The notes beneath the pieces are model-generated. The model saw nothing but the letters and a program-made list of their open reading frames with translations, did not search any database and was not told the origin of the DNA. A program made the translations under genes and the position numbers. DNA of 64,000 bases from NCBI GenBank assembly GCA_030407315.1, contig JALQPE010001992.1:1-64000 (forward strand), written 5' to 3'. Of the stretch, positions 24,161 through 35,289 are shown in pieces; position 1 is the stretch's first letter; each line of letters starts with the position of its first letter. This stretch comes from Asparagopsis taxiformis. Taxonomy: Eukaryota; Rhodophyta; Florideophyceae; Bonnemaisoniales; Bonnemaisoniaceae.

Positions 24161-25380
24161 TGTTGTATAGGTGGTGCAGGAATAGTGATGAAGTAAGGTA
24201 AGTTTCATTGAGGTTAAAGACGGGTTTCGCGATGAAATGGAATGCTGACTACATTTTTTCGTTGCACGATTTGTGACTTATTGGTTGTATTGTTTGTATG
24301 ATGTAACGAGATGAAGAGGTTAAGTGCGTCCTGACTCAGGATTCACCCTCGGAGGTACGAAGCGAGGGAAGTGTTTGTTTTGAATTTGACTGTCGTCTTT
24401 TATGCAATATTTATTTATTGGGAGCTTAGTGATTCATGGTGCATATTTGCTGAAGGGTGGAAGGGAGGTAGGCGAGCATTTGAGGGGTGCAGTGAGTGGA
24501 ATGTGGTGCAGTGAGTGGAATGTGGGTTTTGAGTCTGACTGCTGTGGTTGATGCTGATTTTGTGTAGGTGATTCTGGAATGGTGATGACGGAAGGTAAGT
24601 TACATTGAGCGCCTAGTTAAGTTGCGCGAAGATATGGAATGCTGACTACATTTTTTTGTACAACTTTTGACTTATGGTTTCTATTGTGTGCAGGATACAA
24701 CGAGGGTAAGTGAGTTCTGAGGGTATGCAGCGAGGGAAGCATGGGTTTTCAGTCCGACTGTTGTTGTTGATTTCGATTTTTTGTAGGTGATGCAGGAATG
24801 GTGATGACGGAAGGTAAGTTGCATTTAGCGCGCAGTCCGGTGGTGCGAAGATGCGGAATGTTGACTTCATTTGTTGGTTGTGAGATTTTTGACTTTTGGT
24901 CTGTATTTTGTGTAGAATGAAACGAGGGTAAGTGAGTTCTGAGGGTATGCATCGAGGAAGTGTTTGTTTCGAATCTGACTATTGCAGTTGATGCGATATT
25001 TATTCATTGGAAGCTTATCAAGTCATGGTGCGTATTGTGTCGAGCGAAGGAAAGTGCGGAAGTTTTGAGAGTATGCTGAGAGGGACATGTGGGTTTTGAG
25101 TCCGACTGTTGTTGTTGATTTCGATTTTGTGCAGGTGATGCAGGAATGGTGATGACAGAAGGTAAGTTTCATTGAGCGCCAGGATGTGTTTTGCGAAGAT
25201 ATGGACTGCTGACTATGATTATTCATTGCAAGGTTTTGGATCATGGTTTGTATTTTGTGTAGGATGGATGAGAGGTAAGTGAGGAAGTTTCTAGGATATC
25301 TGTCGTGGTAAGCGTTGCTTTTGAGTCTGACTGTTGTGGTTGATTCTGATGTTGTGTATGTGATGCAGGAGTGGTGAAGC
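24161..25380 (+). repeat. Tandem units resembling alternating 27-nt and 12-nt exons
   Basis: Segments of 27 nt lie at 24171-24197, 24568-24594, 24787-24813 and 25135-25161. Each is preceded by TAG or CAG after a T-rich tract and followed by GTAAGT. Segments of 12 nt lie at 24694-24705, 24916-24927 and 25263-25274, with the same flanking signals. The intervening 81-102 nt contain GCTGACTA- or TCTGACTG-type branch sites. Joined, a 27+12 pair is 39 nt and open in one frame, reading DAGMVMTEGYNEG. Some units have lost a splice site or gained a stop. This is either a multi-exon repeat gene or a satellite that mimics one. Confidence 0.5.
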
Positions 25381-25719
25381 AGGAACGGCAGGACTGAAGG
25401 AGAGTGAAGAAGGGATGTAGGAAGATGGGGAATGAAGCTGTGAGGTGTTTCTGGTATGTGTATATTTTGGGGCATACGATAGAAGTGAGAGTGGGTTTCA
25501 AGTGGTGTAAGATTTTGCTGACCATGTTCGTGTTTGATGTCTTGATGATGTAATGGGCTGGGGTGGTGTCGAGGAAAGCGGGGATGGAATTGGGAAGGAG
25601 CGGATTTTGTAATCTAGGTCGTGAGGGTTCTTGCAGTATGTGCGGATGGTGGTGCATGGCGTTCGGATGGTAGGGAGAACGTGATAGTGAGGGAGATGGG
25701 TGATCGACGATATGCTGAC

Positions 25720-25880
25720 AGGTATTTTGTATTCTGGCTGGATACGTATTTCGTATTCTGGCTGGATACGTATTTCGTATTCTGGCTGGATACGTATTTC
25801 CTTTCTGGCTGGATACGTATTTCCTATTCTAACCGGTATTTATTTCCTATTCTGACCAGATATGTATTCCCTATTCTAGA
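25720..25880 (+). repeat. 20-22-bp tandem repeat near the right end of Z
   Basis: Five to seven units of GTATTCTGGCTGGATACGTATT, decaying to TATTCTGACCAGATATG. The array is shared with the second Z copy (30925-31080), where unit number and sequence differ. Confidence 0.8.
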
Positions 25881-26002
25881 GAGACGTATTGTATACGAGC
25901 AGTTTCCTAAATGAGAGAATAAAATACGGTCCGATATGGGACCTGAATTTACCATCCGCTGTAATTTCTTCCCTCCCGGTTTTCGCTGATATATTGTATA
26001 CT

Positions 26003-26174
26003 GGATGTCGGGTCCTAGTATTCCGCCAAACGTACTAGAGAAAGTGGATGTCGGGTCCTAGTATTCCGCCATATGTTCTAGGGAAAGTGGATGTCGGGTC
26101 CTAGTATTCCGCCAAACGTACTAGAGAAAGTGGATGTCGGGTCCTAGTATTCCGCCATATGTACTAGAGAAAGT
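26003..26174 (+). repeat. Four 43-bp subterminal units of Z
   Basis: Units start at 26003, 26046, 26089 and 26132 with GGATGTCGGGTCCTAGTATT and alternate between CCAAACGTACTAGAG and CCATATGTNCTAG forms. The second Z copy has only two. Probable transposase-binding sites, by analogy. Confidence 0.8.
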
Positions 26175-26272
26175 GGACGTCCGCATCCAAAAAATTTTTA
26201 TTTTTTTTTGGACGCGGACGTTCATTTGTTCTAGTAAATCTCGGGCCGACTAGGACCCGTACTAGAGAGACT

Positions 26273-26305
26273 GGACGTCCGCGTCCACTTCCGAAAACAC
26301 AGACG
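26273..26305 (-). repeat. Right terminal inverted repeat of Z
   Basis: Ends in CCGAAAACACAGACG and is directly followed by resumed KDZ coding sequence of Y. An identical end occurs at 31393-31425 with a different flank, confirming the boundary. Confidence 0.8.
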
Positions 26306-27372
26306 TTTCCCACCATCTCTGTCATTCTTCCTGAACCCTTTTGCTCTTTCGATGACGGCAACCTGACGAGCTCCTGGATGACATCGGATTCGAATTGCTG
26401 TTCCATCAGGTACATAAATGTGCTTCAAACCCTTTTTCCCATCGCTGTCAATGGGAACAACTGCTGTGCGAACGAATGGGTCGCTCAAAACACCCCTCCT
26501 GCACTTTGCAATGAACGAATCTTCAATGCTGCACTCTGCGGTTGATTTTTCTCCTTCCGAGCTTCGATTGTTCGCATCACTGCGGAATGCTTTAAAGATT
26601 GGTCGAGTCTGGACATCTTTCAGAGCCCATGTGCTTGGAGTACAATACGAACTTTCGCCATTCCTCCACAATTTTCTCTGTTATCTGTTGTTCCACGGGT
26701 TCCTACTGCACCTCGATGCTGTGCAGCTCTTGCTCCGCTCTTTCGAAGGTCTATCGGAAACTCGATGTCACAGCTCTTTGCATAGCAGTGTTTCCTCAAG
26801 AATGGTAGTATCTTCTGTCGCATCACAGAGTCCGACGGGACATGCTCACTTGGATCTCTGCGGAAATTCATTCCGAACAGGGTACCTTCATAGTGGGCTC
26901 TTGTCATTCTTTGAGTTCCACTCAGCTGAAGAGCCCCATACATCGCAGGCCATTGTAGTAATGCCTTGAAATCACCACATGCTTCATCCCCAGCATTTCG
27001 GTCTATCGGGCCTCCAGTTGAAATGGAATCAGAACCTCGTCCGGTTGCTTCTTCCGATTCCATTAGCGTGCTCGATGCTACGTAGATGTCACTTCCAGCT
27101 TCATCGTTGTTGCTGTACACATCAATACAACCTTCTATTGTGTCACCCATAGGGATTGGGGACTCCAATAGGTCATCTGTGGTACACTCACGTCGTAGCT
27201 CATTACCTCTCGGGATTTCTTTGTTCATGCAGGCTGCATCACTGCTGCGGATTTCTCCCTGCAGTTTCCCAGGAAGCTGTTTACTGGGACTGGCCACATT
27301 GAGTGAATCGAATCTCGCCTTTGTCCTACGACTTGTGGTTTTTCTTTCGAATAGGAGTCCGTCTCGGAGCCA
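26306..27372 (-). pseudogene. KDZ transposase N-terminal part in Y, split by Z
   Basis: Homologous to 7533-8601. Relative to X it has an extra T near 27340, which breaks the frame just after the start, a missing base near 26541, and small changes near 26635. The gene is interrupted at 26306 by Z, and beyond the 11189-11371 piece by X. It cannot make a full transposase. Confidence 0.65.
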
Positions 27373-28337
27373 TCTTGATGTTTTTGTTCTTTTCTTCTTC
27401 GCTCAGTTTTGTTGCATAGAATACAACTCTAAACTTCTACGACATGACTACTATCTCAATACAGTACTACTACTTTTAACCGTTACGAAACCTTTCCAGG
27501 CTTTCATTCGATCCAATGAACTGGTTCACCACAATGCTTTGCCCTATGCTCATTGCTTTATGCACATTGATTGCTATTTCATCCGGACTCAACATCGTTT
27601 TGCTATCTTGTATCGCATTCCCTAACCACAAACCCAGCCAAGATGTATCCATTTCCGGAAAACGGCCGTTTATTTTGCAGTGATGCTCTAGGCACTAATA
27701 CTGAATCTGATTTTCTCATACACGTACTTCCTACTCGTATACTCTACCACATTTTCGGCCCTATTTACAAGTGAAAGCACAATCTCTCGTTGAATCGTAC
27801 TCGGTGTGATATCTTAAATTAGCATAAATTATATATTGCAATGCAGATTCACTGCTCGCTTGCAACATAAAAATTATAAAATTTCTCCCACACTGCTGTT
27901 TCCTAGCCGCCCACATCCACGTGGCCCGCTTTGACTGCCTGCCAAGTGTGCTCAGAGCATGCAATGACGTCATCGATATATACCGTCCAAATCATCACTG
28001 GAAGCGCGGACTCCTCGTCCAGGAAAGTGCGCCATTTTTCCTACTCTTCACCTCCCCCCTTTCCAGTAGGCCCCATATGCTAGTGTTTTTCCTATATTTC
28101 TGTAGTGATGACGTCATTATAGACTAGAGAAGGCGGTAGAAGATACAATAATTTTGCGCCTGTTCTGCCAGGTCATGTGCTTCAAAGCGTAATTCGCACC
28201 CTAGGTATCGTTTTTCTGGGCCTCCCATCGCACCGCTCCGTTTCAATTCATCCCTCTATTGTTCCTCCTACTACACGTCATTTCCGCCCGCAGAGTGCTA
28301 CTTAAACGACAGATTCTGGAAATCCCTGTTTCCATCT

Positions 28338-28475
28338 TCATATCCGTCGGAACAAAGCAACAACTTTGGCTGTGGAAGCAGTATAGATCATCTATACTGC
28401 TTCCAAAGCGTAAGTTGTAGATCATCAATACTGCTTCCAAAGCCAAAGTTGTTGCTTTGTCTCCGACTGATATGA
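28338..28475 (+). ncRNA. Long hairpin (pri-miRNA-like), copy in element Y
   Basis: Same 138-nt hairpin as in X. Here the two arms match even better: from AAAGCAACAACTTTGGCT to GGAAGCAGTAT nearly every base pairs. Compared with X, the changes in GCAGTA and TACTGC compensate each other. The downstream splice-like signals (GTACGT, CACTAAC, TTTCTCAG) are retained. Confidence 0.55.
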
Positions 28476-29184
28476 ACCATGATGGTACGTTTCCACAACT
28501 CACGCCACTAACCCAGTTTTCTATTCGTTTTCTCTTTCTCAGGTTTCCAGTCGGTGAGTGTTCCACTTCTACTTTCATTTATCTTTCTCTCTTACCACTT
28601 CTCCAATACTTTTCTTTTCTGCTCTGCCTGTGAGTACATATCTCAATTTGGGATGCAATGGTATTTGTTAAGGTACGTTAGTCTCCTAATCACCATCAAT
28701 TTCCCTCTCCAATTCAACGTCACTAACTTGTTTCCTTTCTCTACATCATTTTTTCTTCTTCTCTTCATTTCCTAGCTTATTCATGCAGCTCAATCAGTTG
28801 ATAGATTTCTAGACTTTTCTAGTAGTTTTAGTTTTACTCGTCGGAAAAGTGTTCGTTGTAGTAGCATTTTTAACATAGGGATTGTTTATTCTCAATGTAG
28901 CCTGCGCAAATAAACAAATCCAGAGTGAAGCTTCCCATATCGCACCCTCTTAGATTGCTACCTATCATACCGCGTATACCTCTCGCTAGCTCATAGTCAC
29001 TACGAAATAAAAATTCCTAGCCGTACTATTCTGTCCATTCCCATATGAATACCGTCCATGCCCATCCTCATAGCGCTAGAACTGCCTCCCTCTACCCAAA
29101 AGATGCCCACGACAGCGTGACGCTCCATCTCATCCACCACTCCCAGACACCGAATTTTACTATATCAGGACACTACTTTTACTG

Positions 29185-29700
29185 TCTCCAGGTGCTGCCC
29201 AGGGCAGCACGAAATACTGTCTCCAGATGCTGCCCAGGGCAGCACAAAATACTATTTTGTAGTAGTAGTAGTAGTAGTAGTAGTAGTGACAGTAGTACTG
29301 TCTACAGGTGCTGCCCAGGGCAGCACAAAGTACTGTCTACAGGTGCTGCCCAGGGCAGCACAAAGTACTGTCTACAGGTGCTGCCCATGGGTAGCAGGGC
29401 CCTGCAGGGCAGCACGAAATACTGTCTACAGGTACTGCCCAGGGCAGCACAAAGTACTGTCTACAAGTGCTGCCAAGGGCAGCACGAAATACTGTCTACA
29501 GGTACTGCCCAGGGCAGCACAAAGTACTGTCTACAAGTGCTGCCCAGGGCAGCACGAAATACTGTCTACAGGTACTGCCCAGGGCAGCACAAAGTACTGT
29601 CTACAAGTGCTGCCCAGGGCAGCACAAAGTACTGTCTACAGGTACTGCCCAGGACAGTGAAAATCACTGTCTCCAGGTACTGCCCAGGACAGTGCACCGT
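29185..29700. repeat. 35-bp palindromic tandem units (Y end)
   Basis: Counterpart of 10400-10835 with a different order and number of units, a TAG-trinucleotide run (about 29262-29285) inserted between units, and a rearranged unit near 29385-29410. The array evolves faster than the rest of the element. Confidence 0.75.
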
Positions 29701-30058
29701 GTTGGTTCCATCTATTGTCCCAGGCAGCGTATTTCACTATCCGGCCATGTTGCCTTGGCCAATACAAAACACTATCCACCAACACTGCCCAGTACAGTAA
29801 ATTACATCATATCCAACTATTGAATAAATCATTAATTTTTACTGTCTCCATTCACTGCCTCAGACAGTACTGTGCGACAGTGTTCTTTACTGTCTGCAGA
29901 CAGTGTTCCGTACTGTCTGCTAGACAGTGCAAATCACTGTCTCCAGGTGTGGCATTAATTTTCATTTGCCGCATAGTGATTTTTACTGTCTCAGACAGTA
30001 AAAATCACTGTCTCACCGTACTGTCTGAGGCCCCCTTTTCAACACCGTAGTGCTACTT

Positions 30059-30275
30059 GTAACGTCCCCGAATGGGAAAGGACCTTGTGGGTCGCACGTA
30101 AGGACCCGTTGGTCCGTTGGTCGTTGCCAGTACGTTCGTTGCACACGTGTGCCGGTTGCGCGCGCGCATGCGCCAGCAATGTTCGTGCATTGCTGTCGCC
30201 GGTCGTGTTCGCCGAAATTCGAATTCCGCGGAAATCGTAAATATTTGCAATTTCGGAATTGCCACGTATACTACA
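30059..30275 (+). mobile_element. LTR fragment (3' part)
   Basis: Closely matches 62923-63140, the last 218 bp of the LTR that starts at 62481, and ends like it in ACGTATACTACA. The left 440 bp of the LTR are missing because Y abuts at 30052. It is probably the disrupted target of Y. Confidence 0.7.
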
Positions 30276-30282
30276 AAAAAAA

Positions 30283-31425
30283 GCAGCGAGGGAAGGTTGG
30301 TTTTGGGTCTGACTGTTGTGGTTGATTCCGATATTGTGTAGGTGATGCAGGAATGGTGATGACGGAAGGTAAGTTTCATTGAGCGCCAGGATGTGTTTTG
30401 CGAAGATATGGACTGCTGACTTTGATTATTCATTGCAAGGTTTTTGGATCATGGTTTGTATTGTGTGTAGGATGGATGAGAGGTAAGTAAGGGAGTTTCT
30501 AGGATATCTGTCGTGGTAAGCGTTGCTTTTGAATCTGACTGTTGGGGTTGATGTTTTGTATGTGATGCAGGAGTGGTGAAGCAGGAACGGCAGGACTCAA
30601 GGAGAGTGAAGAACGGATCTAGGAAGATGGGGAATGAAGCTGTGAGGTGTTTCTGGTATGTGTATATTTTCGGGCATACGATAGAAGTGAGAGTGGGTTT
30701 CAAGTGGTGTAAGATTTTGTTGACCATGTTCGTGTTTGATGTCTTGATGATTTAATGGGCTGGGGTGGTGTCGAGGAAAGCGGGGATGGAATTGGGAAGG
30801 AGCGGATTTTTTGTAATCTAGGTCGTGAGGGTTCTTGAAGTATGTGCGGATGGTGGTGCATGGCGTTCGGATGGTAGGGAGAAGGCGATAGTGAGGGAAA
30901 TGGGTGATCGACGATATGCTGACAGGTATTTTGTATTCTGGCTGGATACGTATTTCGTATTCTGGCTGGATACATATTCCGTATTCTGACTGGATACATA
31001 TTCCGTATTCTGGCTGGATACGTATTTCCTATTCTAACCGGGTATTTATTTCCTATTCTGACCAGATATGTATTCCCTATTCTAGAGAGACGTATTGTAT
31101 ACGAGCATTTTCGTAAATGAGAGAATAAAATACGGTCCGATATGGGCCCTGAATTTACCATCCGCTGTAATTTCTTCCCTCCCGTTTTTCGCTGATATAT
31201 TGTATACTGGATGTCGGGTCCTAGTATCCCGCCATATGTACTAGAGAAAGTGGATGTCGGGTCCTAGTATTCCACCATATGTACTAGAGAAAGTGGACGT
31301 CCGCATGCAAAAATTTTTTATTTTTTTTGGACGAGGACGTTCATTTGTTCTAGTAAATCTCGGGGCCGACTAGGACCCGTACTAGAGAGACTGGACGTCC
31401 GCGTCCACTTCCGAAAACACAGACG
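30283..31425. mobile_element. Second copy of Z, right-end fragment
   Basis: Closely similar to the right end of Z, covering one 27-nt unit (30342-30368), one 12-nt unit (30471-30482), the GGCTGGATACG repeats, two 43-bp units and the right TIR ending at 31425. The left part is lost at the LTR junction. On its right flank it interrupts a minus-strand reading frame (31426-31611). Confidence 0.75.
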
Positions 31426-31611
31426 CTCCCAAGGAGCTCGCAAATACCTTGCAAAAGGCAACTCGTGTGAGTCGAAGACCATGAGTTCCGAAGCATTCGA
31501 AGGGTAAAATTCGCCTTCGCGACGCCAGTCGGCGGAAGGAGCCGGTACCCTCTTTGGGGAATAGTAAGTCGGTGCCGCCGAACTCCCCACAGGGGCGGAA
31601 GATTGATATGG
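31426..31611 (-). pseudogene. Truncated reading frame interrupted by the second Z copy
   Basis: From a Met at 31611 the minus strand reads Pro/Ser/Tyr-rich protein of about 62 codons, then runs into the Z terminus at 31425. The composition is coding-like, but no family is recognised. It could be part of the same GC-rich retroelement as the 32372-33217 frame. Confidence 0.25.
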
Positions 31612-32371
31612 ATCCACAAGAGTGTAGGACCAGCCGGGGTGGCGATCGCTAAGGGAGTTCTAGAATTGCAACCGTGTCAGGGCGAGATGAACCGTAACGC
31701 GCTGGTTGAACTTGCGTTTCGCGCGTCGCTCGGTCGCGCTGGCGAACGGGTGGTACAATGGCGGAACGCGTAGGGAACGATCGCAACACGGGATTCGCGG
31801 GCCGGCGCAAGCCGTGATCTCAGGGTGAGATCACCGAGTAAACTCGAGCACAACGCGATCCACACAGGGGTCGTAAATCCCTGGCCTAGTGGCGTGCGAC
31901 GCAACGCGCGCTATCGCGGTGCGACGCGGTTCGACGATCGGTTTATGCGCAGCGCGCACGCGAACGTCGGCGATCGTGAGCAACCCGCACGCAACGTTGT
32001 AACGCAATCGGTCATCGCGATTCGCTAAACGCTTAACTCGTAGCTGCGAAGATGCTGGCTGTTTATTGGTATGGTGCGAAGCAGAACGACCATTAGTAGC
32101 TAACTACTCAGGACAGGTTGTCCTTACGCGGCCGGCCGGCGGCCGCTCGCTCGCACGCAAAAGGGAAATATTTGGGAAAAAGACTTTCCTCATAAAAAAC
32201 CCAAAAACGGAAATAAAAGGGAAATTCGTAAAAAGCGCTACACGTGGCGCCGGGCTCGCGGTTTCGTGGCAACGTACGCGCGCACGCGCTCGCATCAACG
32301 CTCCGTGACACGTAATCAAAACGCCACGCGTACGCTCGCTTACTAACTAACTAAGATAGATGCACGCGAAT
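31612..32371. other. GC-rich stretch, nothing assigned
   Basis: Rich in CGCG and CGAT, unlike the flanking DNA. Only short frames on both strands. Probably retroelement internal sequence, judging by the LTR to the right and by similar-looking DNA after 63141. Confidence 0.3.
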
Positions 32372-33217
32372 TCATCCCGACGCAATCGCAGCGAACGCGC
32401 GCGCGTCGACGAAATAAATTGCGGCACAAAGAGGACCTCGACCCAGGCTTGTATCTTGCGGCAGTGCCGTCCCGCTTCCACCATAAGCATACGCCGCTAG
32501 CGTTGAGTTGCAGGCCACAGCCCCGCGATTAACTTCTTCGGCCGCTTGGCGATTTCGAGCATCGATCACAAACTGCCGATTACAGCTGTACAAGTCCTCG
32601 TAGGGGTTCCTAGACGCGACCGGCTCAGCCGTAGCGGGATTCCGCGCATAGGGATCCGGATACTCCGAGGGTCGGGGAACGATGGTACGACCTGTGGTGA
32701 CAGGAGCGACGGCAGTCGCGGGAGTCGGAATAGACTGCGAAGCAACAGGAGCGTCAACAACAATCTCTTCCGGTTCCGGTGTCTGGCGAGGCGAACGGGG
32801 GGAACCCTGCTTGTCGGTTGGCGGTGAACGCGGAGTGTTCCGTTGGATTTCTACTTCTTCTACCTCGGGACGAGGACCGCTGGCAGACACAATTTCCCTT
32901 GACGGCGCCGCCGGTTGACTTGACTTGGCCTTGAGAGGCGTCCCCTTCGGCGAGGGTTCCGTGGAACGGCGAGTGGATGAAGACGACTTAGCCTGTTCTT
33001 GAACATTCCCTGAAGAGGGTGGGACTTGAGAACCGGTAGCCGGCGGCTGCGCAGATGATGCAGGGGCTGCAGCGGCGGATGCCGAAGGGTTTGCTGACGG
33101 CGTGGCCGGAGTCGCAGTCGCACGAGACGCTTGATGGCGTGTTGTTGGTCGGCGAGAAGACGCCCGGGTTGAACGAGGAGGCATGTTGCCTTGTGGGCTA
33201 TTACCGTGTGCAGCCAT
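32372..33217 (-). CDS. Pro/Ala/Ser-rich protein, possibly gag-like, function unknown
   Basis: Open frame of 281 codons starting with a Met at 33217. A TATATAA lies about 20-25 bp upstream on the same strand (near 33237). Residues 1-180 are low-complexity Pro, Ala, Ser, Thr and Arg. The last 70 residues are more ordered (PYEDLYSCNRQFVIDARN). No catalytic motif is visible. It lies in GC-rich DNA directly left of a 3' LTR, but on the opposite strand to that LTR's expected coding direction. It may be gag of another retroelement, an antisense frame, or chance in GC-rich sequence. Confidence 0.35.
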   Translation of the reverse strand: MAAHGNSPQGNMPPRSTRASSRRPTTRHQASRATATPATPSANPSASAAAAPASSAQPPATGSQVPPSSGNVQEQAKSSSSTRRSTEPSPKGTPLKAKSSQPAAPSREIVSASGPRPEVEEVEIQRNTPRSPPTDKQGSPRSPRQTPEPEEIVVDAPVASQSIPTPATAVAPVTTGRTIVPRPSEYPDPYARNPATAEPVASRNPYEDLYSCNRQFVIDARNRQAAEEVNRGAVACNSTLAAYAYGGSGTALPQDTSLGRGPLCAAIYFVDARAFAAIASG

Positions 33218-33715
33218 GCTGATTATCTTCCGTCCTTATATACACTCCACTGGAGTTAGTGATCGCCACTGAAGAAAACAACGGACAAGCCGTACGGTCG
33301 CCGCAGGCGTACGCCTTTTTCTTGGAAACCGAAGGGACGTCGCAGGAGCGCGCAAAACGGGTGTTACCCTTAACGCAAGAAAGGTCGCGTATCAAGCGCG
33401 CAGACCTCCGCGAGGTGCAAAATTCAAATCGCCTGGCGCGGGATCGCTTCGCAAACCGGAACGCCAGCTAGAATCCGATATTGGAAAGGACGGCAAAGCC
33501 GATGAACGGATGGAACCCGAAGGGTCGTGAGTCAGATGGATGAGCGATGCTCGGGGTGGAACCGTGTGCACGGGTAAATATATTAGCCAATTTTTGGCGC
33601 GCAAAATTTTTACCCGGCTGGCCGGCCACGGCGGTGGAAATTATTTGGGAATTTAAAATCAACGGATTTTTGGAATTTTAATTGTCGGGACGACAATTGG
33701 CTTAGGAGGGGGCGA
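33218..33715. other. Retroelement internal end with polypurine tract
   Basis: No gene seen. AGGAGGGGGCGA at about 33704-33715 directly abuts the TG of the LTR at 33716. This is the usual place and composition of the polypurine tract that primes plus-strand synthesis, so 33716-34373 is a 3' LTR of an element lying to the left. Confidence 0.5.
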
Positions 33716-34373
33716 TGTCATACCACGGAGTGGTCTGCCCTGGTGGGGTCGTGTCGACATCCTATTGGACGACCCCGGTTCGGGAATAACCAATGGAAAC
33801 AGCCTCTCTGTACCTCAGACCAGTGAGGGAGAGGGACCCATTGGGACAACTAAAGACCCCACAAGGGGCAAATTTTAACTAAGCTGACTCAGCTAACTGT
33901 ACACTGTAACACTAACAGTCGGTGATCTCGCGGGCTCCCGCAGTCGCCATAATCAGGGATCTGATTGGTGCACATAAGGATATTTATTCCTAACTGTATA
34001 CCTACCCTAACTGTTTACAGTGACTTAGTTTAGTATAAAATGCCTCTGGATTAGCCAGAGTGCTTAACCTTTAGAGGTAACGTAAACTCAGGTGGAATTT
34101 ACGACTCCACTGAACAGTGTTTGCATTGCTCTATTCCATCCTTCCAGGACGAATTAGCTTTAGCTATACAGCTCGACGGGTTACGTCTTTCGCTCCATCA
34201 ATACGCACTTCGTGCGTGAGCACCCCCAACCTTCACCCGGCATTACCGGAAGAGCTTTCGTGGTATACTCGCTAGTGGCGGTTGACGCAAGATTCGCTTG
34301 CTCTACCACACTACCGAGGCTCGGGACACCTGTAGGGTGGTTTTGCCGCTTTGCGGATTTTCTACCTACTACA
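33716..34373 (+). mobile_element. LTR (3' copy) of an LTR retrotransposon
   Basis: 658 bp from TGTCATACCACG to TACCTACTACA, highly similar to the LTR at 60659-61317. It contains a TATAAAA at 34034-34040 followed by a small hairpin (CCTCTGG ATTAG CCAGAG). The flanks differ from those of the other LTR, which fixes both ends. Confidence 0.85.
34034..34040 (+). promoter_or_regulatory. TATA box in LTR
   Basis: TATAAAA conserved in both LTR copies (also 60977-60983), suitably placed for the U3/R boundary. Confidence 0.5.
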
Positions 34374-34732
34374 GACTGGACGAGTAATCGTTGTAAAGAT
34401 ATTTTGACCGGCAGAGGGTCCGCTGCTAGACACCACGCTGCGATCGAGATTTCTCAATTTTCTTAGCAGCGATCACTGTTGCTCGCCAAGGGGGCGTGAA
34501 TGAATCTAAGGACTCTGCCTTCGTCAACATCCTATTTCTACAATAGAGAAGTAAATAACTATCTTATAGGGAAGGAAAACGCGCACTGCAATGTTAGGCT
34601 TTAGGCTGATGACGCATGGTAATAATGTGATTACAGTAACTCAAATTTCTATACAATACGAATAGCAGCTTGACATTATGGAGCGAATGATGCATTGCTG
34701 TCCAGAAATGGACAGATGGTCAGGTCCACCCA

Positions 34733-34940
34733 ACAAGCTCAACGGGTTACGTCTTTTTGCTCCATCAACACACACTCCGTGCTTAAGCATCCCCAACCTT
34801 CACCCGGCACCACCGGAAGACCATCCGTGGAAACCTCGCCATTGGCGGATGACGCATGATTCGCTTGCTCTATCACACCACCGAGGCTCGGGACACCTGT
34901 AGGGTGGTTTTGCCGCTGTGCGGATTTTCTACCTACTACA
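34733..34940 (+). mobile_element. Truncated, diverged LTR 3' end
   Basis: Matches the last 205 bp or so of the LTR at 33716-34373 with many substitutions, ending in TTTTCTACCTACTACA. Flanking DNA 34374-34732 and 34941-35289 holds nothing I recognise. Confidence 0.7.
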
Positions 34941-35289
34941 CGTACCACTCTGTCAACCTCCCTTTTCTTCGCTCACGCAATTCTGCAGTACAATATATCA
35001 TCCGTGTTGCTAATAGTGGGTCAAAACTGAAATTTAAAGAAAAAACAAAGATTCAAGCCTCGCTCGACCTCGTGCTTCCAGGATGCAGTTCACCATACGA
35101 TCGCCCGTCGTTTGCAACCCTTTTTCCTGAAAGAGAAGCTTGGGAACTGGCTCAGTTCCACCAAATAAGTTGGCATCCAGTATCCCCTTAGTGATCATCA
35201 GTGGAGCAAATACTGGTTCATAGTTGATGCGTGCAATTCAAGAAATCTTTATTTTCTACTAATTCTGAAGAGAGCTCATTACTAGCCGT

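Larger units (their letters stand above)
11372..26305. mobile_element. Element Z: 14.9-kb palindromic transposon
   Basis: The boundaries come from the inverted ends CGTCTGTGTTYTCGGAARTG at 11372 and its complement ending at 26305. They are confirmed by the continuity of the interrupted KDZ gene outside (11371 joins 26306, compare 7532/7533). A 3-bp GTT duplication at the junctions is possible but one base is ambiguous. From left to right Z holds TIR and subterminal GGACGTCC repeats, a C-rich stretch, the two arms of a giant inverted repeat, a micro-exon-like array, 43-bp subterminal units and the right TIR. I recognise no transposase or other protein in it, so it is probably non-autonomous, or its proteins are too unfamiliar to call. 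A right-end fragment of a second copy lies at 30283-31425. Confidence 0.75.
26306..30052 (-). mobile_element. Element Y, right part
   Basis: Colinear with 7533-11188 of X and highly similar throughout, including the KDZ N-terminal region, hairpin unit and 35-bp repeats. It ends at 30052 with the same CACTACGGTG-type terminus. The flank beyond (30053 onward) is the remnant of an LTR, so Y probably inserted into that LTR. Confidence 0.75.

Noticed and set aside
23865..25657. Several minus-strand frames rich in His, Ser and Thr
   Set aside because: They are the antisense of the micro-exon-like array and change frame from unit to unit.
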